Source of the DNA: Paeniglutamicibacter cryotolerans | GTDB lineage: Bacteria > Actinomycetota > Actinomycetes > Actinomycetales > Micrococcaceae | NCBI RefSeq assembly: GCF_014190875.1 | Contig: NZ_JACHVS010000001.1 | Coordinates: 372,001 to 436,000 of the forward strand | DNA length: 64,000 nucleotides | Direction of reading: 5' to 3' | Part shown: positions 1 to 7,863 of the stretch, piece after piece | How the letters are laid out: each line of letters opens with the position of its first letter | Position numbering within the stretch: position 1 is the stretch's first letter | Made by a program: the position numbers and the translations under genes | The notes under the pieces: model-generated | Told to the model about the DNA's origin: nothing | The model's database searches: none | The model's input: the letters and a program-made list of their open reading frames with translations, nothing else

Positions 1-185
1 CGGCAGGCGGTCTTTGCGCCGCGCCGTCCCTCGGGCGCGGCACAGCCACGCATTTACCGACCAATCGTTCACTTATAGATTCGCACCCCGACCCGTGCAT
101 GGTCAACTAAGTCGCTCCCGGGCATCGTTCGCGAACACGTCCCGGTGGCCTCCCGAGGCCCCATCCGGCGGAGCGGAGGGGAATG

Positions 186-632
186 TCAGGGGCTGGCTGC
201 GGGCAACCCGGCCCGGCGCTCCACCGCCGCCTTCAGCCCGGCGGCCGTCCTCTCCAGCCACCCGCGCTGCTCATCGGGCCCGTCGCCGAGCAGGCGCTCC
301 AGTGATCCGCCGATGCCGCGTTCGATCTCCACCACGCATCCGTACCGGGCCTCCGGTTCAGTGAGAATGAAGGTGCAGCGCTCGCTGAGCATGCCCAGCG
401 GCGCACCGGACTCCCAGCGCAGCAAACGCCGGTCGGCAGAGGCGGTGACGTGCAGCATGAGGTCGCGGTCGGTCCCGGGCCGGTGCAGGGTGATCCATTG
501 TCCGTGGGAGACCTCCCCGTCGACGCCGGTCACCTCCGGCACCCACTCGCGATAGCCATCGGCATCGGTCATCACGTCCCAGGCCTGCGCCGCGGTGGCC
601 CGGGGTTCGATCCGCACGCTCAACGGTTCCAT
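186..632 (-). CDS. SRPBCC (START-like) family protein
   Basis: Encodes 148 residues with the pattern of the SRPBCC/polyketide-cyclase fold: an N-terminal strand followed by a VMTDADGYREWVPEV helix-turn typical of these ligand-binding cups, then alternating strands and a long C-terminal helix (about residues 115-140). Members bind hydrophobic ligands or act as cyclases, and the substrate cannot be read from sequence. It is predicted cytoplasmic, with no signal peptide. The ATG start lies only 33 bp from the divergently transcribed thioesterase, so the two probably share a promoter region. Family assignment is fairly safe; the function is unknown. Confidence 0.75.
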   Translation of the reverse strand: MEPLSVRIEPRATAAQAWDVMTDADGYREWVPEVTGVDGEVSHGQWITLHRPGTDRDLMLHVTASADRRLLRWESGAPLGMLSERCTFILTEPEARYGCVVEIERGIGGSLERLLGDGPDEQRGWLERTAAGLKAAVERRAGLPAASP

Positions 633-665
633 GCCCGGAGCCTATCCCCGGTTAGGATGCAGTGC

Positions 666-1163
666 ATGGAACCACGCTGCGAACCGCCGTCCCTCGACGC
701 CACGTCCCGACTGCTGCGCGAGGAGGTACAGGGCCGCGACGGCCTGGATTTCCTGCGCGCCATGCTGGCCGGGGAGCTGCCGATCTCACCACTGCTCGAT
801 GCCCTGGGCATCGCCCTGGTATCGGCCGAACGCGGCGGGGCAGGAGTCGCCGCCACACCGCTTCCGATCCATTTCAATGCCAAGGGCACCGGCCACGGCG
901 GGTTCATCTCGACGCTGCTCGACGCGGCACTGGGGTTCGCCGTCGAGTCGATGAGCGATGCCGGAACCATGTGGACCACCACCGACCTGCAGGTGCGCTT
1001 CCTTCGGCCGATGACGGCGTCCTCGGGACTGGTCACGGCAACCGGCACCGTCGGACACTACGGCCGGGCCACCGCCACGGCCAGCGGCGAGGTCAGGGAT
1101 GCCGGCGGCAGGATTCTGGCCACGGCCACGGCCGGCCTGTTCGCCCTGCGCAACGGCGCCTGA
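666..1163 (+). CDS. PaaI-family hotdog thioesterase
   Basis: Encodes 165 residues with a single hotdog fold. The family signature HGG followed by a small-residue helix (HGGFISTLLDAALG, residues 77-90) is clear, and the C-terminal strands (VRFLRPM, GLVTATGTVGHYGR) match 4HBT proteins such as PaaI. These enzymes hydrolyse acyl-CoA thioesters; the acyl group is not predictable here. I chose the ATG at 666 because an AGGA lies 8 bases upstream; another ATG at 657 would add three residues. It is divergent from the SRPBCC gene. Confidence 0.8.
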   Translation: MEPRCEPPSLDATSRLLREEVQGRDGLDFLRAMLAGELPISPLLDALGIALVSAERGGAGVAATPLPIHFNAKGTGHGGFISTLLDAALGFAVESMSDAGTMWTTTDLQVRFLRPMTASSGLVTATGTVGHYGRATATASGEVRDAGGRILATATAGLFALRNGA

Positions 1164-1194
1164 ACCGCTGAAAATCGGGTGACGGCCGCGGCCC

Positions 1195-1445
1195 GGAACA
1201 GCTCGCCCACAGCGGGGACCCAAAGAAATAGGTGAAGTACAGCCAGATCGCCATGACTACGGCGATCCCGGTCATGGCCCAGTTCAGCACGTACATCCAG
1301 CCCGAAAGGAAAGCGCCCTTCGAACCGAACAGCTCACCGGAGCAGGAGGCGAACGAGCCGGTCCGGTGGAGGCCAATCGCCCGCCGGCTCCCATGAACAG
1401 CCCCACGCCGATGGCCCCTCGGTGGAAGAGGTGGCGGGCCTTGCC
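1195..1445 (-). pseudogene. Remnant of an AAT-family amino-acid permease
   Basis: Two pieces of an APC-superfamily amino-acid permease are readable on the minus strand in different frames. Around 1445-1380 the frame reads GAIGVGLFMGAGGRLASTGP, the first transmembrane motif of AnsP/GABA-type permeases. Around 1320-1200 another frame reads GAFLSGWMYVLNWAMTGI, corresponding to a later helix. The segment between them and everything after the second helix are missing. The gene therefore carries an internal deletion, a frameshift and a 3' truncation, and cannot make a transporter. Family recognition is from memory of these motifs. Confidence 0.7.
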
Positions 1446-1563
1446 GTTTCGGGTCTGCGGGGTGGCTGCGGCCGACGATATATTCCAGACCTCCCGGGGC
1501 TCCGGCGGCTGCCCTCCCGCCGTCCCACTGTCCCTAGCCGCGGCCTGCGGGCACCTTGTCTGC

Positions 1564-1964
1564 ATGGCACTGGATGTTCAATTCACCATCGACAGCATCA
1601 ACCCGCACACACAAGTGCACTGGTGGGCACAGACATTGGAGTGGGGGTGGAGCCCTCCGACGAGGATTTCATCCGGCGGATGCTCGTGCAGGGGTTCGCC
1701 GTGCAGGAAGAAACGATGATTTTCGACGGAGTCCTGGTGCGGAGGCAGGGAGCTGCCATCAGCCCGGGCGGGGAACCAATCCACCCCGGACGCCAACGCA
1801 TCCTCTTCCAGCTGGTTCCGGAGCCGAAGACGGTGAAGAACCGCGCGCACCTGGATGTGCGCCTTGCGGTCGACGGCGCAATCTACCTGCACACCGGGAG
1901 CCAGGGACCGCATTCCTGGTTCACGATGGCCGATCCCGAGGGCAATGAGTTCTGCATCGGCTGA
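1564..1964 (+). pseudogene. VOC (glyoxalase-like) protein, frameshifted
   Basis: The first frame starts at ATG 1564 and reads as a VOC-superfamily N-terminus (LDVQFTIDSINPH, then HWWAQTLEWGW). At a run of five G (1643-1647) the reading must shift frame to continue as VEPSDEDFIRRMLVQGFAV and onward to a normal family C-terminus (HSWFTMADPEGNEFCIG). About 15 residues expected between the LDVRL strand and the YLH strand also appear to be missing. It is called a pseudogene because of the frameshift plus probable deletion. A sequencing error in the G run would explain the first defect but not the second. Confidence 0.65.
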
Positions 1965-2013
1965 CCGGGCGCCCGGAAGCGGCCCGCCGCCGCAAAGGCG
2001 ATAGCATCGTGAC

Positions 2014-2982
2014 GTGAGCACAGATGAGATGCGGCCGAACCTGCCCGCAAAGGTTTCAGATATTTTCGACCCCCGCCGGTGGCGCCTGGTCACCGGCTTC
2101 GAGGACCTCGAGGACATGACCTACCACCGCCAGGTGGAACGCGACGCGCAGGGCGCGATAGTGCGCGACCTGCCCTGCGTGCGCATTGCCTTCAATCGGC
2201 CCGAGATCCGCAACGCCTTCCGCCCGGGCACAGTCGACGAGCTCTACCGCGCCATGGATCACGCCCGGATGAGTTCGGACGTCGCCACGGTGCTGCTCAC
2301 CGGCAACGGCCCCTCCGCCAAGGACGGTGGACACTCGTTCTGCTCCGGCGGGGACCAGCGCATCCGCGGCCGCGACGGCTACCGCTATGCCGAGGGCGAG
2401 ACGGCGGATTCCATCGACCCGGCCCGCGCCGGCCGGCTGCATATCCTCGAGGTCCAGCGCCTGATGCGCACCATGCCCAAGGTCGTCATAGCCGTGGTCA
2501 ACGGCTGGGCCGCCGGCGGCGGACACTCGCTGCACGTGGTCTCGGACCTGACCATCGCCTCGCGCGAACACGGGCGGTTCAAGCAGACCGATGCCACCGT
2601 CGGTTCCTTCGACGCCGGCTACGGTTCGGCGCTGCTGGCCCGCCAGGTCGGCCAGAAGAACGCCCGGGGCATCTTCTTCCTCGCACGCGAGCACTCGGCG
2701 GAGGACATGGTGGCCATGGGCGCCGTCAACGAGGCGGTGGACCATGCCCGGCTCGAGGAGGTGGCGCTGGAATACGCGGCCGACATCGCCCGTCAGTCCC
2801 CGCAGGCCATCCGGATGCTGAAGTTCGCCTTCAATCTGGCGGACGACGGGCTGGCTGGCCAGCAGGTCTTCGCCGGGGAGGCCACCCGCATGGCCTACAT
2901 GACCGATGAGGCGGTGGAGGGCCGCGACGCGTTCTTGCAGAAGCGCGATCCCGACTGGTCGGGCCACCCGTACTACTTCTAG
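2014..2982 (+). CDS. menB: 1,4-dihydroxy-2-naphthoyl-CoA synthase
   Basis: MenB closes the second ring of menaquinone by Dieckmann-type cyclisation of o-succinylbenzoyl-CoA in the cytoplasm. The 322-residue crotonase-fold protein shows oxyanion-hole segments SGGDQ (111-115) and GWAAGGGHSL (164-173), the DATVGSFDAGYGS segment (193-205) that contributes the active site in this family, and the conserved C-terminus ending SGHPYYF. A GTG start at 2014 is used; I see no strong ribosome binding site before it. It is followed by menE and menA, so menaquinone genes are grouped. Confidence 0.95.
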   Translation: MSTDEMRPNLPAKVSDIFDPRRWRLVTGFEDLEDMTYHRQVERDAQGAIVRDLPCVRIAFNRPEIRNAFRPGTVDELYRAMDHARMSSDVATVLLTGNGPSAKDGGHSFCSGGDQRIRGRDGYRYAEGETADSIDPARAGRLHILEVQRLMRTMPKVVIAVVNGWAAGGGHSLHVVSDLTIASREHGRFKQTDATVGSFDAGYGSALLARQVGQKNARGIFFLAREHSAEDMVAMGAVNEAVDHARLEEVALEYAADIARQSPQAIRMLKFAFNLADDGLAGQQVFAGEATRMAYMTDEAVEGRDAFLQKRDPDWSGHPYYF

Positions 2983-3067
2983 CCCTGCCACCGGTCCGGA
3001 TCCCGCCGCGGATCCGGACCGGAACCCATCACCACACCGCCCCCGCGCACCCAAGGACCACATACCG

Positions 3068-4204
3068 ATGAATCCCGATCCGGCACTCACCGCCCTCGCC
3101 GCAGTATTGAACGGGCAGGGCCCGGCCATCGAGGTGCTCCCCGGTTCCACGCCGGAGGACTACGTGGTCAATCAGGTCGATGCCGCCGAGTTCGCCGGGC
3201 TCCCCGTGGACGATGACATCGCCGCCGTGGTGCGGACCTCCGGATCCACCGGCACCCCCAAGCGCACGGCGCTGCCCGTGGACGCGCTGGCGGCCAGTTC
3301 CATGGCCACCGCCGAGGCGCTGGGATTCGAGGGCCAGTGGCTGCTGGCATTGCCGCTGCACTTCGTCGCCGGGCTTTCCGTGCTCAGCCGCAGCCTCTAC
3401 GCGGGGACCCGCCCCTGGGCGATGGAGATGTCCGCCCCGTTCGGTGCTGCGGGGTTCGTCGAGGCGGCCGGCGCGCTGACGGACCGGATCCGGATCACCT
3501 CGCTGGTCCCCACCCAGCTCCAGCGCCTGCTCACCGATCCGGCCCCCGAAACGCTGGCGGCACTGAAGCGCTTCGATGCGATCCTGCTTGGCGGCGGCCG
3601 GGCCCCGGCCCCGGTCCTCGCCGCCGCCCGCGCCCACGGGCTGAGGATCCGGCTGACCTACGGCATGAGCGAAACCTGCGGCGGCTGCGTCTACGACGGG
3701 ACACCGCTGCCCGGGACACTGGCCCGCGAGCGGGACGGCCGGCTCTGGCTCGGCGGCCCAACCCTGGCCGCCGGCTACATCGGGAACCCCGGACTCACCA
3801 CCGAGCATTTCAGCACCGACGCGAACGGCCTGCGTTGGTTCGCCACCGATGACCATGGCACCGTGCACAACGGCCGGGTCGAGGTGCACGGCCGCGCAGA
3901 CGACGTGATCAACACCGGTGGAGTAAAGGTCTCGGCCGGTGCGGTGCAGCGGCTGCTTGAATCGGTGCCGGGCGTCACCGCGGCGCTGGTCGTGGGCGTA
4001 CCCGACGCGCAGTGGGGCCAGCGCGTCGCCGCCGCCATCGTCGGTGACATCGATCAGGCAGTGGTGGACGGGCTCGTCCGCGCGCAGCTGGGCCGCGCGG
4101 CGGTCCCCCGCCGGGTACTGCAGCTGGAGGCGCTGCCTCTGCTGCCCAATGGCAAACCGGACCGCCTGGCCATCACGGCACTGCTGTCCGCCCACGCCGG
4201 ATAG
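3068..4204 (+). CDS. menE: o-Succinylbenzoate-CoA ligase
   Basis: MenE activates o-succinylbenzoate with ATP and CoA to make the MenB substrate. The 378-residue protein is a compact ANL-superfamily enzyme: the phosphate-binding motif TSGSTGTPK is at residues 57-65, the LTYGMSETCGG adenylate-binding motif lies mid-protein, and the C-terminal lysine motif LLPNGKPDRLA is present. The length fits actinobacterial MenE, which lacks part of the N-terminal domain of longer relatives. The ATG at 3068 is the first plausible start after menB; the 85-bp gap suggests cotranscription. Confidence 0.93.
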   Translation: MNPDPALTALAAVLNGQGPAIEVLPGSTPEDYVVNQVDAAEFAGLPVDDDIAAVVRTSGSTGTPKRTALPVDALAASSMATAEALGFEGQWLLALPLHFVAGLSVLSRSLYAGTRPWAMEMSAPFGAAGFVEAAGALTDRIRITSLVPTQLQRLLTDPAPETLAALKRFDAILLGGGRAPAPVLAAARAHGLRIRLTYGMSETCGGCVYDGTPLPGTLARERDGRLWLGGPTLAAGYIGNPGLTTEHFSTDANGLRWFATDDHGTVHNGRVEVHGRADDVINTGGVKVSAGAVQRLLESVPGVTAALVVGVPDAQWGQRVAAAIVGDIDQAVVDGLVRAQLGRAAVPRRVLQLEALPLLPNGKPDRLAITALLSAHAG

Positions 4205-4278
4205 CACCCCGATTTCCCCTTCGCGCGCGTCGGCGGGAGAATAGGGGGTTGCTTCCACCGCCCACCGAAAGGAACCCC

Positions 4279-5172
4279 GTGGCCACGACCGCCCAATGGG
4301 TTGCAGGCGCCCGCCTGCGCACGCTGCCGATTGCCATTGCCCCGGTGCTGATCGGCACCGCCGCGGCCCTCGACGTGTCGACGGAATTCCACCCGGCCCG
4401 GGCCCTGCTGGCGCTGGCCGTCGCGCTGCTGTTGCAGATCGGCGTGAACTATTCAAACGACTATTCCGATGGCATCCGCGGCACGGACGACGTGCGCGTG
4501 GGCCCGCTGCGCCTGACCGGTTCCAAGCTGGCCAAGGCCGAGCATGTGCGCAACGCCGCGTTCGCCTGCTTCGGCGCGGCAGCACTGGCGGGTGTCACGC
4601 TGCTCTGGCTCTCGGGCACCTGGTGGCTGTTGCTGGTCGGCGTCGCGGCGGTCTTCGCCGCCTGGGGCTACACCGGCGGCAAGAAACCGTACGGATACCG
4701 CGGGCTGGGCGAGGTGTTCGTGTTCCTGTTCTTCGGTCCGGTCGCTACCTTGGGCACGACTTACACCCAGGTGCTCCAGATTTCCTGGCCGGCCCTGCTC
4801 GGTGCATTGGGCACCGGACTGATCGCCACGGCACTGCTCATGGCCAACAATGTCCGCGACATCCCCACCGACAAGGAAGTCGGCAAGCTGACGCTGGCGG
4901 TGCGCCTCGGCGATGCCCGGGCACGGGCCAGCTACCCGGTGATGCTCGGTGTGGCCGTGCTGCTGCCGCTGTTGCTGCTGCCCACGCGCCCCTGGGCGCT
5001 GCTCGTGCTGCTCTGCTTGCCACTGTGTATCGCACCGTGCCGCACCATGCTGCGCAACCACGAACCCGCGGGGCTGATCCCGGTGCTCAAGGCGACAGGA
5101 ATCATCAACCTGGTCTACGCCGCGCTGTTCGCGGCCGCCCTGGTCATCGGGGCTCTGGCCCGGCAGGCTTAA
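4279..5172 (+). CDS. menA: 1,4-dihydroxy-2-naphthoate polyprenyltransferase
   Basis: MenA is the membrane UbiA-family enzyme that joins a polyprenyl chain to dihydroxynaphthoate, giving demethylmenaquinone. Both aspartate-rich motifs are visible: NYSNDYSDGIRGTDD near residue 65 and NNVRDIPTDKEVGK near residue 195. About eight to nine hydrophobic segments span its 297 residues. GTG 4279 is preferred over an upstream TTG because AAAGGA lies 5 bases before it. It lies 75 bp downstream of menE, probably in the same transcript. Confidence 0.93.
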   Translation: MATTAQWVAGARLRTLPIAIAPVLIGTAAALDVSTEFHPARALLALAVALLLQIGVNYSNDYSDGIRGTDDVRVGPLRLTGSKLAKAEHVRNAAFACFGAAALAGVTLLWLSGTWWLLLVGVAAVFAAWGYTGGKKPYGYRGLGEVFVFLFFGPVATLGTTYTQVLQISWPALLGALGTGLIATALLMANNVRDIPTDKEVGKLTLAVRLGDARARASYPVMLGVAVLLPLLLLPTRPWALLVLLCLPLCIAPCRTMLRNHEPAGLIPVLKATGIINLVYAALFAAALVIGALARQA

Positions 5173-5202
5173 GCCGCATTGCCCGACGCGCCGGACGCCG
5201 GC

Positions 5203-5466
5203 TCAGTCTTCCTGCTGGAAGCGGTCTTCCGCCGCCTCGTCCTCGAGCTCGTGCTTTGACTTCTTGCGGTCGGCATCGGAAAACAGCCGCTGCACATCGG
5301 CATTGGCGCCCAGCCGGAACTTGTTCAGGAACAGGTAGCTCACACCGAAGGCGACGACCAGCGCGACCGCACCGGCCAGATAGGCCCCCCATCCCAGCCA
5401 TGCCAGGGGGAGGAAAACGATGAAAAACAGGACTAACCGGATCACGGTGTACTTAAGAAACTGCAC
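5203..5466 (-). CDS. DUF4229 small membrane protein
   Basis: Encodes 87 residues with two adjacent transmembrane helices (about residues 8-25 and 28-47) followed by a charged, acidic C-terminal tail ending EDEAAEDRFQQED. This matches the actinobacterial DUF4229 family, whose function is unknown. It converges on menA and is divergent from the next gene, with 51 bp between starts. Synteny near menaquinone genes is common in actinobacteria (general knowledge) and hints at a membrane or respiratory role, which is inference only. Confidence 0.8.
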   Translation of the reverse strand: MQFLKYTVIRLVLFFIVFLPLAWLGWGAYLAGAVALVVAFGVSYLFLNKFRLGANADVQRLFSDADRKKSKHELEDEAAEDRFQQED

Positions 5467-5517
5467 ACTTCAAGGGTAGGCCACGGCGCGGGCCGAAAAA
5501 TTCACTAGACTGGTGGC

Positions 5518-5943
5518 ATGGTCCGGAATTTCATCTTTCTCGCATTGATCGCGCTGGCTATCACCATTTACGCGCTGATCGAGTGTGTGCGCACACGCCC
5601 GAACGATGTGCGCTCCCTACCCAAGGCCGGCTGGGTCTTGGCCATCATCTTGTTGCCGCTGATCGGCGCCGCATTGTGGTTCTGGCTGGGCCGCCCCAAC
5701 TACGGCGCCCAAGGCCCGCAGTCGCGCTCCTCCCGTCCCAGCGGCGGCCAAAAGGCGCCCGATGACGACGAGGCCTTCCTGCGCAAACTCGAAACCCAGC
5801 GCCGCCAGGCGGCCCGGGCCGAGGAACTACGCCGCAAGGAGGCTGAGCTGGCCGATCGCGAGCGTAAGCTGCTCGGCGATCCTGACAAGAAGAACGACGA
5901 GGGCGGCAGCGCACCGGACGAAAGCCCGAAACATACCCCGTAA
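5518..5943 (+). CDS. PLDc_N-domain membrane protein
   Basis: Encodes 141 residues. The N-terminal 60 residues form two transmembrane helices with the PLD-nuclease N-terminal pattern (ALIECVRTRPNDVRSLPKAGW, then PLIGAALWFWLGRP). The remainder is a soluble, highly charged segment rich in Arg, Glu and Lys that could form a coiled coil (about 85-125). No phospholipase HKD motif is present, so the domain name does not imply enzyme activity. The ATG at 5518 has a TAGACT -10-like box about 10 bp upstream. Confidence 0.75.
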   Translation: MVRNFIFLALIALAITIYALIECVRTRPNDVRSLPKAGWVLAIILLPLIGAALWFWLGRPNYGAQGPQSRSSRPSGGQKAPDDDEAFLRKLETQRRQAARAEELRRKEAELADRERKLLGDPDKKNDEGGSAPDESPKHTP

Positions 5944-5979
5944 CCTCCTTCCAACACCACCACCACGCTTGCACCATCC

Positions 5980-6016
5980 ACCGGGTGCCCCTACCATCTC
6001 GGGGACACCCGGTTTT
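5980..6016. terminator. Rho-independent terminator, bidirectional
   Basis: ACCGGGTG (5980-5987) pairs with CACCCGGT (6006-6013), with further CCC/GGG pairing inside, and is followed by TTTT (6013-6016) on the plus strand. It separates the convergent PLDc_N gene and rtcB. Confidence 0.8.
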
Positions 6017-6044
6017 CATTGCGTTCCGGGAAGCTAGCTACGAC

Positions 6045-7211
6045 TCAGTCACCCTTGACGTTGATGATCTGGTGCAGTTTGTGGCGCACCCGCACCAGCG
6101 TCGCCGCATCCTCCATCACCTGGTCGATGGGCTTGTAGGCCGCGGGGATCTCATCGATGAACGCCTCTGAGTCCCGGTACTCGATCCCGCTCATGGCCTC
6201 GCGCAGCTGCCCGATGGAGAACGCCTTGCGCGCCGCCGTCCGCGAGTATTCGCGCCCGGCGCCGTGTGGTGAGGAATTCAGCGACACAGGATTCCCCAGG
6301 CCCTCCACCACGTACGAGGCCGTGCCCATCGACCCCGGAATCAGCCCGGGATCCCCCGGCCGGGCACGGATGGCGCCCTTGCGCGAGACCCACACCGACT
6401 TGCCGAAGTGGGTTTCCTTAGCCGAGAAGTTGTGGTGGCAGTTAATTCGTTCCAGCTCCCGCACGCCGCCCCCGACCCAGTCGGCGAACTGCCGAATGAC
6501 CCGGTCCATCATTTCCTCGCGGTTCAGCAGCGCGAAGTGCTGGGCCCAGCGCAGCTCGCGCAGGTAGTGCTCGAATTCAGCAGTTCCCTCCACCAGGTAG
6601 GCCAGATCGGGGTCCGGAAGATCAATCCAGTACTTCTTCGCCACCGACTGCGCCACCTTGATGTGCCGCTGTGCTATCTTGTTTCCGATGCCGCGGGACC
6701 CGGAATGCAGAAACAGCCAAACGGCATCGGTTTCGTCCAGGCAGACCTCGATGAAATGGTTGCCCGAGCCCAGCGTGCCCAGCTGCAGCTCCCAGTTCCC
6801 GACGTATGCTGCCGGATCGAAACCGGCCTCCCCCGCCATCTCCGACAGCTCGGCGACCCGCGGGACGGCCGTCTCCACGACCTTCTTGTTGTAGCGTCCG
6901 GCCGAGAGCGGGATCGCCCGTTCGATGGCCTCACGCAATTCCCTGCGGTTCCGGGGCAGTTCACCGACGGTGAAATTCGTCTTCACCGCGATCATGCCGC
7001 AACCGATGTCGACGCCGACAGCGGCAGGGATGATCGCCCCGAGCGTCGGAATCACCGACCCCACGGTGGCACCCATGCCCAGATGGGCATCGGGCATCAG
7101 GGCAAGGTGCGGGAAAATGAACGGCAGCTTCGCCGTTGTCACCGCCTGTTCACGGGTCTTCGCATCCAGGATGGAGGCGAAGTTGATGAGCCGGCTGTTG
7201 ATGGTCTCCAC
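6045..7211 (-). CDS. rtcB: RNA-splicing ligase RtcB
   Basis: RtcB joins RNA 2',3'-cyclic phosphate or 3'-phosphate ends to 5'-OH ends using GTP and Mn2+, for tRNA repair or splicing-like reactions. The 388-residue frame shows the metal-site motifs MPDAHLG (39-45) and GVDIGCGM (66-73), then GSGNHFIEV, HSGSRGIG and INCHHNF, and the guanylylated-histidine motif NSSPHGAGREYSRTAA near the C-terminus. I place the start at GTG 7211: it gives the usual family length, and AGAAAG sits 6 bases upstream. A longer frame to 7280 would run through the structured leader. Partners RtcA, Archease or Rsr are absent from the window. Confidence 0.93.
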   Translation of the reverse strand: METINSRLINFASILDAKTREQAVTTAKLPFIFPHLALMPDAHLGMGATVGSVIPTLGAIIPAAVGVDIGCGMIAVKTNFTVGELPRNRRELREAIERAIPLSAGRYNKKVVETAVPRVAELSEMAGEAGFDPAAYVGNWELQLGTLGSGNHFIEVCLDETDAVWLFLHSGSRGIGNKIAQRHIKVAQSVAKKYWIDLPDPDLAYLVEGTAEFEHYLRELRWAQHFALLNREEMMDRVIRQFADWVGGGVRELERINCHHNFSAKETHFGKSVWVSRKGAIRARPGDPGLIPGSMGTASYVVEGLGNPVSLNSSPHGAGREYSRTAARKAFSIGQLREAMSGIEYRDSEAFIDEIPAAYKPIDQVMEDAATLVRVRHKLHQIINVKGD

Positions 7212-7217
7212 GATGCG

Positions 7218-7298
7218 CTTTCTTGTTCGATGTGATCGCCCACCGTCATGCGGCGGGTGCTGTGGTTCGCGGGCGATCAAGCGGATCCAACAAGAAAG
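7218..7298 (-). promoter_or_regulatory. rtcB leader stem sequestering the ribosome binding site
   Basis: Read on the minus strand, CTTTCTTGTT (7298-7289) pairs perfectly with AACAAGAAAG (7227-7218). Inside, GATCGCCC (7278-7271) pairs with GGGCGATC (7241-7234), leaving a loop of about 29 bases. The 3' arm contains the AGAAAG that serves as Shine-Dalgarno sequence for the rtcB GTG start at 7211. In the folded state the binding site would be hidden, so this is a plausible translational switch. The pairing is seen directly; the switching role is inference. Confidence 0.6.
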
Positions 7299-7323
7299 CC
7301 CCGAAACTTGGTGGTTGCGGGGC
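7289..7323 (-). terminator. Terminator-like hairpin within the rtcB leader
   Basis: On the minus strand GCCCCG (7323-7318) pairs with CGGGGC (7303-7298) around a 14-base loop and is followed at once by TTTCTTGTT (7297-7289). The T-rich tail is also the 5' arm of the stem that hides the rtcB ribosome binding site, so the two elements are directly coupled. It may end transcription of the small upstream frame or act as an attenuator for rtcB. Confidence 0.55.
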
Positions 7324-7333
7324 GGTGGAAAAC

Positions 7334-7450
7334 CTACTGGTGTGAAGGAATTCCGGGCGGGCGCAGCCGGTTCGATGAATAAGCGAATTGTTCGCGCTTC
7401 ACGGCGCGACCTAGGGAAGCCTGACGCTGATCATTGGATGGCAGTGTCAT
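7334..7450 (-). CDS. Candidate 38-residue small protein upstream of rtcB
   Basis: An ATG at 7450 is preceded by AAGGGGAAG 4-6 bases upstream, a strong ribosome binding site, and opens a 38-codon frame ending in TAG at 7334. The product is basic, begins MTLPSNDQRQASLG and ends RPPGIPSHQ, with no membrane segment. It is followed by the terminator-like hairpin and then rtcB in the same direction. I do not recognise the family. It could be a leader peptide, a real small protein, or chance. Its position and binding site are the only support. Confidence 0.35.
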   Translation of the reverse strand: MTLPSNDQRQASLGRAVKREQFAYSSNRLRPPGIPSHQ

Positions 7451-7514
7451 TTTCTTCCCCTTTCACTTCACCGTGGATGCCCGTCGAGGGGCTTCCAGAA
7501 TGGGTCGATTCCCT

Positions 7515-7588
7515 GGTAGGAGCGACGGTTGACAACCATAACAGCAGTCCTCACGTCCAGACAAGAGCCGGTTTGCGCGGCTCCTACC
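7515..7588 (-). other. Possible structured RNA element upstream of rtcB
   Basis: GGTAGGAGC (7588-7580 on the minus strand) pairs perfectly with GCTCCTACC (7523-7515), enclosing about 56 bases. These contain a GGTTGTCAACC palindrome and a competing 6-bp hairpin (GAGCCG/CGGCTC with a 7-base loop) that shares bases with the closing stem. It lies upstream of the small frame and rtcB. Small RNAs of the Y-RNA type are sometimes encoded beside rtcB, but this element is not recognisably one. Otherwise the stretch 7451-7863 holds no gene I can support. Confidence 0.3.
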
Positions 7589-7863
7589 GACGGGGTCCAA
7601 TTGCCCGCCCCGGTAGAATGAGTCAAATGGCCCTTTACACCTTGCCGCCGCAGCCCTGTGGGCGTCCGGAGGTTACCGGCGTATTCCCAGCCGGTACTAG
7701 ATAGCACCGTGCCATCCCCGGCTTTATCCGACGCTTTTATGCGCCCCGAGCCCCGTGGCCGCTGCCCGTTCGAGGCAGCCTCCCGGCCGGCTCCCACCCC
7801 CACAGGCAACTTCCGTTTCGCTGCCCCGGCAGCTGGATGACGACAGTTAGGCATCAAGCAACC

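Noticed and set aside
1..185. Frames at the window start
   Set aside because: No convincing start, binding site or family pattern; probably the promoter-distal end of a neighbouring region.
2056..4585. Long minus-strand frames opposite menB and menE
   Set aside because: They are antisense shadows of GC-rich coding sequence with no family motif and no ribosome binding site.
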